From assembly GCA_951230915.1 (NCBI GenBank), contig OX579633.1:8530145-8594144 (forward strand): DNA of 64,000 bases, in the 5' to 3' direction. Within the stretch, counting starts at the first letter, position 1. Every line of letters starts with the position of its first letter. Below, one piece after another: positions 62,721-64,000 of the stretch. The position numbers and the translations under genes were made by a program. This stretch comes from Antitrichia curtipendula (Eukaryota; Streptophyta; Bryopsida; Hypnales; Leucodontaceae). Below the pieces are notes generated by a model. That model saw only the letters and a program-made list of their open reading frames with translations, had not been told where the DNA came from and searched no databases.

Positions 62721-64000
62721 CTACAAATTGTCCAACTTAAAGGTCTTTTCCGGTTTTAAAACTATAAAGGGATCTTGACCTTCCGTAGTACTTATTGTTG
62801 GAATTGCATCCCCTTTTTCATTTACCCTTTTTCTTCTAGGAGCCCTTGTCCCTATAACTTGTACTGATTTGTTCTTCCGTGGTCCAAAGTAGCCTTGAGC
62901 TTCTGGATTGGGCATTGTCGCTATTATAGAATCCACCGTTGTTAACATTGTACTCCATTCCTCCCCTTCAACGTGAGCACTACATACCTCAACATTATTC
63001 CCTTTGTTTTCTTCAATGGTTGATGGCCAAAACGGCATGTTCATCACTGCAATTCTATTCCAAGTAGGAAAATCCTTCAAATTCTTTATGAATTTCTTTG
63101 TTTCCAACATCACTTCCAGATTCTCCAATACATTCCAACCTCTCTCAACACATTTATCCTTATAAATAATGAAGTCTTCCAACGCCTTCAACTCTCTCTT
63201 GTCTATTGCAGCTACTTCTGCTAGAGTTGACTTCTCTTCCATGCTAGACAAGGATTGCAAGCACATGTGTCTTTTTGCAGACCCCATGCATCTTTGCTGA
63301 AGTGCTTGTATTGAACCCTAGGTACTCCATTTTCCATGTAGAACCTCATGTGGTGTGGGAACATGATCCCTGTGAGTTGGTCTCTTCCCCTTAGAAGATG
63401 TGGTGTGATGAACTTCTTCCAATCCCGAACATCCTTGAGCTTCCGTGCACTGACAAATGCCTCCATATATGATGTTCTTTTTTGTACCAAAGACAACAAT
63501 TCATCCATAAAGTCTATATTCTTCCTCTTCAGTGTGTTCAAAATAATACTGAACCTCTAGTCAATGTCTTCATGCGTGTACCCAACAATTAGAAAAGACA
63601 ATTGCACCTCTTGGAAAAAATCAAGGCCCACTAGAGTTGTACATAATGCAAATATGTATATATTCTTGTTCTCACGAGTTATATTGTCCGCTTGAATCCG
63701 CAAAGTTGGTAGTGGCTTCCCCTTTCATTGTTACACATTAGATAACACATGTGTTATACTAGTTATTACTTGATTGTTGTCATGCTTGTAGTGTATGTCA
63801 ATCCACACATCTGTATACAATTCAATTCCATGCACTAGTACTCCACAAAAATGAGTTTTTACAAACCGAGACTCTATATTCTTCACATATTATCTCATTT
63901 TTATAAACATGGTCATGTTTTGGTCCATGCCATCTACTATCAAACACATATACAAGTCTGGTGTAATCATTGTTGACCTCTTAAACAACCAATAATCACG
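62721..64000 (-). pseudogene. DUF7869-like transposon-associated gene, broken, partial at right edge
   Basis: The minus-strand frames read, in order from the right edge: CLIVDGMDQNM, KTHFCGVLVHGIELYTDVW, PLPTLRIQADNITRENKNIY, FLIVGYTHEDID, then after an in-frame stop near 63557 RFSIILNTLKRK, FITPHLLRGRDQLTGI and MRFYMENGVPRVQYKHFSKD. A frameshift near 63265 leads into a basic tail that ends at 62721. The pattern (metal-site-like DGMDQ and GHTHEDID motifs with an LQxDN motif between) fits the DUF7869 family, often linked to mobile elements in non-seed plants and animals. The family name is from memory and moderately sure. Several stops and at least one frameshift show that it is inactive. Confidence 0.65.

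Noticed and set aside
1..64000. Search for tRNA genes, rRNA and CRISPR arrays
   Set aside because: No cloverleaf B-box pattern, rRNA signature or regular spaced palindromic repeat was seen; the tandem repeats found have no spacers.

Overview
The window reads as nuclear DNA of a land plant. Compact, relatively GC-rich genes sit in very AT-rich intergenic DNA full of decayed transposons. Gene content is plant-type: a CBM22-bearing family GH10 xylanase, proteasome subunit RPN2, a bromodomain AAA-ATPase close to the Arabidopsis ATAD2/Yta7-type protein, and the meiotic RING protein HEI10. The intronless RPN2, the transposon types and a DUF7869-like pseudogene suggest a non-seed plant (bryophyte or lycophyte). 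The species cannot be named from the sequence.

Layout. 1-2072 (-): 5' part of a xylanase gene with CBM22 modules, running off the left edge. 7883-10927 (-): intronless RPN2, copy a. 16701-25141 (+): 16-exon ATAD2/Yta7-like AAA plus bromodomain gene, present once. 31950-34380 (+): seven-exon HEI10, copy a. 46544-49588 (-): RPN2, copy b. 52182-54611 (+): HEI10, copy b. 62721-64000 (-): broken DUF7869-like, transposon-associated gene running off the right edge. I found no tRNA, rRNA or CRISPR.

The main structural feature is a direct segmental duplication. The order RPN2(-) ... HEI10(+) occurs twice. In the left block the two genes are about 21 kb apart, with the ATAD2-like gene between them. 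In the right block they are only 2.6 kb apart. The diverged flanks of both pairs still align (about 75-85% by eye), so the duplication is old. The genes themselves are almost identical: RPN2 differs at three synonymous sites that I can find in 3,045 bp, and HEI10 shows no difference over about 2.1 kb including introns. That pattern points to recent gene conversion inside an old duplication. The two HEI10 copies have different upstream DNA.

The intergenic DNA holds several families of short elements with TTAA at both ends and termini beginning CCC/CC(T). This is the signature of piggyBac-type non-autonomous elements. It also holds two dead Tc1/mariner transposases inside a 4-kb insertion next to RPN2b, foldback elements, and several minisatellites.

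Functionally, RPN2 is a structural subunit of the 26S proteasome base. HEI10 is a dosage-sensitive ubiquitin/SUMO-ligase-like factor for meiotic crossovers. The ATAD2-like protein is a chromatin-binding AAA-ATPase. Whether their linkage has any functional meaning is open.
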